Below the pieces are notes generated by a model, which saw nothing but the letters and a program-made list of their open reading frames with translations, ran no database searches and had not been told where the DNA came from. From the NCBI GenBank assembly GCA_043421945.1, contig JBHOGO010000047.1, positions 1-35,524 on the forward strand: 35,524 nt of DNA, written 5' to 3'. Below are positions 32,391 through 35,524 of the stretch, one piece after another (position 1 is the first letter of the stretch; every line of letters begins with the position of its first letter). The DNA comes from Thaumasiovibrio sp043421945 (GTDB lineage Bacteria > Pseudomonadota > Gammaproteobacteria > Enterobacterales > Vibrionaceae). Position numbers and translations under genes: made by a program.

Positions 32391-32415
32391 GAGCAGCGAA
32401 ATGCTGCTCATTTTA
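32391..32415 (+). terminator. Terminator-like hairpin between gcvH and gcvP
   Basis: GAGCAGC (32391-32397) pairs with GCTGCTC (32403-32409) around GAAAT, followed by ATTTTAG. It lies 22 bp before the gcvP start and could attenuate transcription into gcvP or end a separate gcvH transcript. Confidence 0.6.
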
Positions 32416-32431
32416 GTACAGGGACACCGTT

Positions 32432-35311
32432 ATGACAGAGAAGACTTTCCTCCAATCGCTCAGTGGCGACGCCGATTTCATACGTCGTCACAATGGGCCC
32501 GATCACGCACAACAAGCCACGATGCTTGATGTCGTTAATGCCAATACTGTTGATCAATTGATTGAGGAAACCGTACCTGCCTCTATCCGTCTGCCTCAGC
32601 CGATGGATCTTGATTCGCCACAAAGTGAAGCGGATATGTTGGCAAGCCTAAAAGTGATTGCAGACAAGAACGTCGTCAATCGTAGCTTTATTGGCCAAGG
32701 TTACTACAACACCTTCACACCTAACGTCATATTACGTAATGTCCTTGAAAACCCAGGTTGGTATACCGCCTATACGCCTTACCAGCCAGAAATTTCGCAA
32801 GGTCGACTTGAAAGCCTACTAAATTACCAACAAATGATGATGGATCTCACGGGCATGGATCTCGCGAATGCGTCGTTGTTGGATGAAGCGACAGCAGCGG
32901 CAGAAGCGATGTCGCTGTGTAAGCGTGCTGGGAAAAGCAAGAGCAATGTTTTCTTTATCGCCTCTGATGTCCACCCTCAAACCATTGATGTAGTGAAAAC
33001 CCGAGCTGAATTCATGGGCTTTGACATCGTTATGGGCGAAGCTGAAGAAGCAGCAAACCACGATGTATTTGGTGCTCTACTTCAATACCCGGGTACGACC
33101 GGTCAGGTTCGCGACCTGACTGAAATCATCGACGCTGCTCATGGGAATAAAACCTTAGTGGCCGTGGCTTCTGACTTGCTTGCACTCACTGTCTTAACCC
33201 CGCCGGGTGAAATGGGTGCCGATGTCGTTATCGGGAATGCCCAACGCTTTGGCGTTCCAATGGGCTTTGGTGGTCCACACGCGGCATTCATGGCAACACG
33301 TGATAAACACAAACGTACGATGCCGGGTCGTGTTATTGGCGTCTCAAAAGATCGCCATGATAACCAAGCGCTGCGTATGGCAATGCAAACCCGTGAGCAA
33401 CATATTCGCCGTGAAAAAGCGACATCGAATATCTGTACAGCACAAGCCCTACTGGCCAATATGGCTGCGTTTTATGCGGTATACCACGGCCCTGAAGGAT
33501 TGAAAACGATTGGTCGTCGTGTACACCACCTAACTGCTGTACTCGCAAAAGGCTTAACTCAAGCCAATCATACACTGTTCTCTAGTGCGTTCTTTGACAC
33601 CATTACCGTTGAGACGGGTGAAAGTACTGATGTCATTTATAATCAGGCACTAGCGGCTGGCATCAACCTGCGCAAATTCCCGACGCAATTGGGTATTAGC
33701 CTTGATGAAACGACCAAGCTAGATGATATCAACACGTTACTTAATCTGTTCACCGACAGCCGCCCAGATGTCAATGCATTATCAGCAGAAATTGCTGCGG
33801 ATGAGTTTGCGGCTATTCCAGCTCAATGCCAGCGTCAATCTGCTTATTTAACCCACCCTGTGTTTAACACCCACCAAAGTGAAACACAGATGATGCGTTA
33901 CCTTAAAGCGCTAGAGAATAAAGACTTTTCATTAACGCACGGTATGATCCCGCTAGGCAGCTGTACCATGAAACTCAATGCCGTTGCAGAGATGATTCCG
34001 GTCACATGGCCTGAATTCGGTGCACTACACCCCTTCGCTCCAGCAACACAAACTGAAGGATATGATGAATTAGCGACACGCTTAACCAAGATGCTTTGTG
34101 AAGTCACTGGGTATGATGCTTTTTCTCTGCAACCGAACTCCGGTGCTCAGGGTGAATACGCAGGCTTAATCGCCATTCAGCGTTATCACGCTAACAACGG
34201 TGAAGCGCATCGTAATGTCTGCCTCATTCCAAGCTCGGCACATGGTACTAACCCTGCTTCGGCAGCGATGGTGTCGATGAAAGTGGTCGTGGTCGGCTGT
34301 GATGAGAACGGCAACATTGACGTTGACGATCTAAAAGCAAAAATCGAACAACACAGAGATAACCTCTCTTGCATCATGATCACCTACCCGTCTACACACG
34401 GTGTTTATGAAGAAGCCGTACAAGAAGTGTGTGAGTTAGTGCATGAAGCAGGCGGTCAGGTTTATCTCGATGGCGCGAATATGAACGCACAAGTAGGTTT
34501 GACGAGCCCAGGCTTTATTGGCTCTGATGTCTCTCACCTCAATTTGCATAAAACGTTCTGTATTCCACACGGTGGTGGCGGCCCAGGTATGGGACCAATT
34601 GGTGTCAAATCTCACCTTGCCCCCTTTATTCCGGGTCATGTTGAGTTTGCAGATAAAGAAGATTGCCAATACGCTGTATCTGCAGCACAACTGGGTAGTG
34701 CATCAATACTCCCAATTTCATACGCTTATATTGCAATGATGGGAGAACAAGGTCTGACAGAAGCAACAAAACTGGCGATTTTGAATGCCAACTACGTCAT
34801 GGAGCGTTTACGTCCTCACTACCCTGTTCTTTACCGTGGTACAAAGGGTCGCATCGCACACGAATGTATTATTGATATTCGCCCTATCAAAGAAGCATCG
34901 GGTATTAGTGAAGAAGATATTGCAAAACGTCTGATGGACTTTGCTTTCCACGCACCTACTATGTCTTTCCCTGTTGCGGGCACATTAATGATTGAACCGA
35001 CTGAGTCTGAAGACTTGGCTGAATTAGATCGCTTTTGTGACGCGATGATCGCTATTCGCAACGAGATTGAAAAAGTACAAAACGGTGATTGGACACTAGA
35101 CGATAACCCGCTCGTCAATGCACCGCATACACAAGTAGACTTGATGCAGAAAGAGTGGCCTCATGCCTACACCCGCGAAGTGGCCTGCTTCCCTTCATCG
35201 CAAACTAAAGCGTCGAAATACTGGCCGACCGTGAATCGTGTCGATAATGTCTTTGGCGACCGTAACCTCATCTGCTCTTGCCCAAGCATTGAAAGCTATC
35301 AGGAAGATTAG
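32432..35311 (+). CDS. gcvP: Glycine dehydrogenase (decarboxylating), glycine cleavage P protein
   Basis: 959 residues, single-chain P protein like E. coli GcvP (957). It decarboxylates glycine with PLP and passes the aminomethyl group to lipoyl-GcvH. The PLP Lys is about 707, in HLNLHKTFCIPHGGGGPGMGP. N-terminal half: FIRRHNGPD, SFIGQGYYNT, PYQPEISQGRLESLLNYQ, LLDEATAAAEAM; C-terminal half: GSCTMKLNAVAEM, PSSAHGTNPASAAM. The end reads VARE-like CFPSS...DRNLICSCPSIESY, as in the family. The Shine-Dalgarno AGGGAC precedes the ATG. It follows gcvH after a 178-bp spacer with a terminator-like hairpin. Confidence 0.98.
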   Translation: MTEKTFLQSLSGDADFIRRHNGPDHAQQATMLDVVNANTVDQLIEETVPASIRLPQPMDLDSPQSEADMLASLKVIADKNVVNRSFIGQGYYNTFTPNVILRNVLENPGWYTAYTPYQPEISQGRLESLLNYQQMMMDLTGMDLANASLLDEATAAAEAMSLCKRAGKSKSNVFFIASDVHPQTIDVVKTRAEFMGFDIVMGEAEEAANHDVFGALLQYPGTTGQVRDLTEIIDAAHGNKTLVAVASDLLALTVLTPPGEMGADVVIGNAQRFGVPMGFGGPHAAFMATRDKHKRTMPGRVIGVSKDRHDNQALRMAMQTREQHIRREKATSNICTAQALLANMAAFYAVYHGPEGLKTIGRRVHHLTAVLAKGLTQANHTLFSSAFFDTITVETGESTDVIYNQALAAGINLRKFPTQLGISLDETTKLDDINTLLNLFTDSRPDVNALSAEIAADEFAAIPAQCQRQSAYLTHPVFNTHQSETQMMRYLKALENKDFSLTHGMIPLGSCTMKLNAVAEMIPVTWPEFGALHPFAPATQTEGYDELATRLTKMLCEVTGYDAFSLQPNSGAQGEYAGLIAIQRYHANNGEAHRNVCLIPSSAHGTNPASAAMVSMKVVVVGCDENGNIDVDDLKAKIEQHRDNLSCIMITYPSTHGVYEEAVQEVCELVHEAGGQVYLDGANMNAQVGLTSPGFIGSDVSHLNLHKTFCIPHGGGGPGMGPIGVKSHLAPFIPGHVEFADKEDCQYAVSAAQLGSASILPISYAYIAMMGEQGLTEATKLAILNANYVMERLRPHYPVLYRGTKGRIAHECIIDIRPIKEASGISEEDIAKRLMDFAFHAPTMSFPVAGTLMIEPTESEDLAELDRFCDAMIAIRNEIEKVQNGDWTLDDNPLVNAPHTQVDLMQKEWPHAYTREVACFPSSQTKASKYWPTVNRVDNVFGDRNLICSCPSIESYQED

Positions 35312-35328
35312 ATGAGGTTATCACAGAT

Positions 35329-35384
35329 AACCAAGTTGGAAACTGTGATAACCGAGTTTGAAACCGAAAACTAAGTCGGAAACT
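35329..35384. repeat. Three degenerate 16-bp direct repeats after gcvP
   Basis: AACCAAGTTGGAAACT (35329-35344), AACCGAGTTTGAAACC (35350-35365) and AACTAAGTCGGAAACT (35369-35384), spaced 21 and 19 bp. The first is enclosed by an 11-bp inverted repeat, GGTTATCACAG (35316-35326) and CTGTGATAACC (35343-35353). Confidence 0.55.
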
Positions 35385-35400
35385 AACTTGAATAACAAAA

Positions 35401-35465
35401 GGCGAACCATTTGGTTCGCCTCAGATTGCTGACGAACCCCACTTTTTGAAGTGGGGTTCTCTTTT
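35401..35465 (+). terminator. Tandem hairpins, intrinsic terminator of gcvP
   Basis: GGCGAACC (35401-35408) pairs with GGTTCGCC (35413-35420). Then GAACCCCACTT (35434-35444) pairs with AAGTGGGGTTC (35449-35459), followed by TCTTTTA; this second hairpin is the actual terminator. A third GC-rich hairpin GCGGCC/GGCCGC (35470-35484) and a CGCGATCGCG palindrome (35482-35491) follow; their role is unknown. Confidence 0.85.
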
Positions 35466-35524
35466 ATGAGCGGCCGTAGGCCGCGATCGCGATATTTTTA
35501 GGTATCCGATGCTTGGAAGTACCC

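Noticed and set aside
32819..35118. Several antisense open frames inside gcvP and similar ones inside patZ, metC and other genes
   Set aside because: They mirror the codon structure of the real gene on the other strand, lack Shine-Dalgarno sequences and show no protein-like composition.

Overview
The window looks like chromosomal DNA of a marine gammaproteobacterium, most likely Vibrionaceae. The strongest pointer is a VpsR-type biofilm regulator (16993-18291). A glycine-cleavage locus with a XRE/cupin regulator, a PatZ/YfiQ-type protein acetyltransferase, an orphan HMG-CoA reductase and a chromosomal Ddl fit the same family. Genus cannot be fixed from the sequence. No rRNA, tRNA, CRISPR array or prophage was seen.

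Layout. 1-76 is the terminus of an IS4-family insertion sequence that has cut an ABC-transporter permease gene (76-1147) about halfway; its solute-binding protein gene (1150-2169) lies upstream in the same operon. A divergent LacI-type regulator (2550-3614) and a cytoplasmic GH13 alpha-amylase (3694-5031) suggest a carbohydrate-related locus. A cation/proton antiporter (5430-6614) follows, with a strikingly structured 5' leader. Next come a zinc-ribbon protein and YciH (6732-7315), an exported retropepsin-like protein (7634-8134), a small protein built of two copies of one module (8206-8571), an orphan tyrosine recombinase (8801-9727), Ddl (9785-10783), a SPOR lipoprotein (10915-11439) and PatZ (11818-14475). 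A LysR/YeiH divergent pair (14562-16602), a possible 47-residue membrane protein (16713-16856), VpsR, MetC and HMG-CoA reductase take the window to 21285.

The most unusual part is 21385-25136. It holds a plasmid-type ParM actin-like ATPase with an overlapping, ParR-like, coiled-coil-extended partner. These are separated by a 494-bp non-coding stretch from a beta-hydroxyacid dehydrogenase gene that is coupled to an exported protein made of exact 20-residue leucine-rich repeats. The non-coding stretch carries four in-phase 15-bp direct repeats (23513-23572), a candidate centromere or operator array.

The right third holds an EamA-type exporter gene with a frameshift, an orphan TRAP solute-binding protein, a LysR regulator divergent from an SbtA-type bicarbonate transporter gene that is also frameshifted, and the glycine-cleavage genes: xre-gcvT leftward, gcvH then gcvP rightward, with a PurR box before gcvH and a terminator-like hairpin between gcvH and gcvP. 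Both frameshifts fall in runs of five C (+ strand), so sequencing error must be considered.
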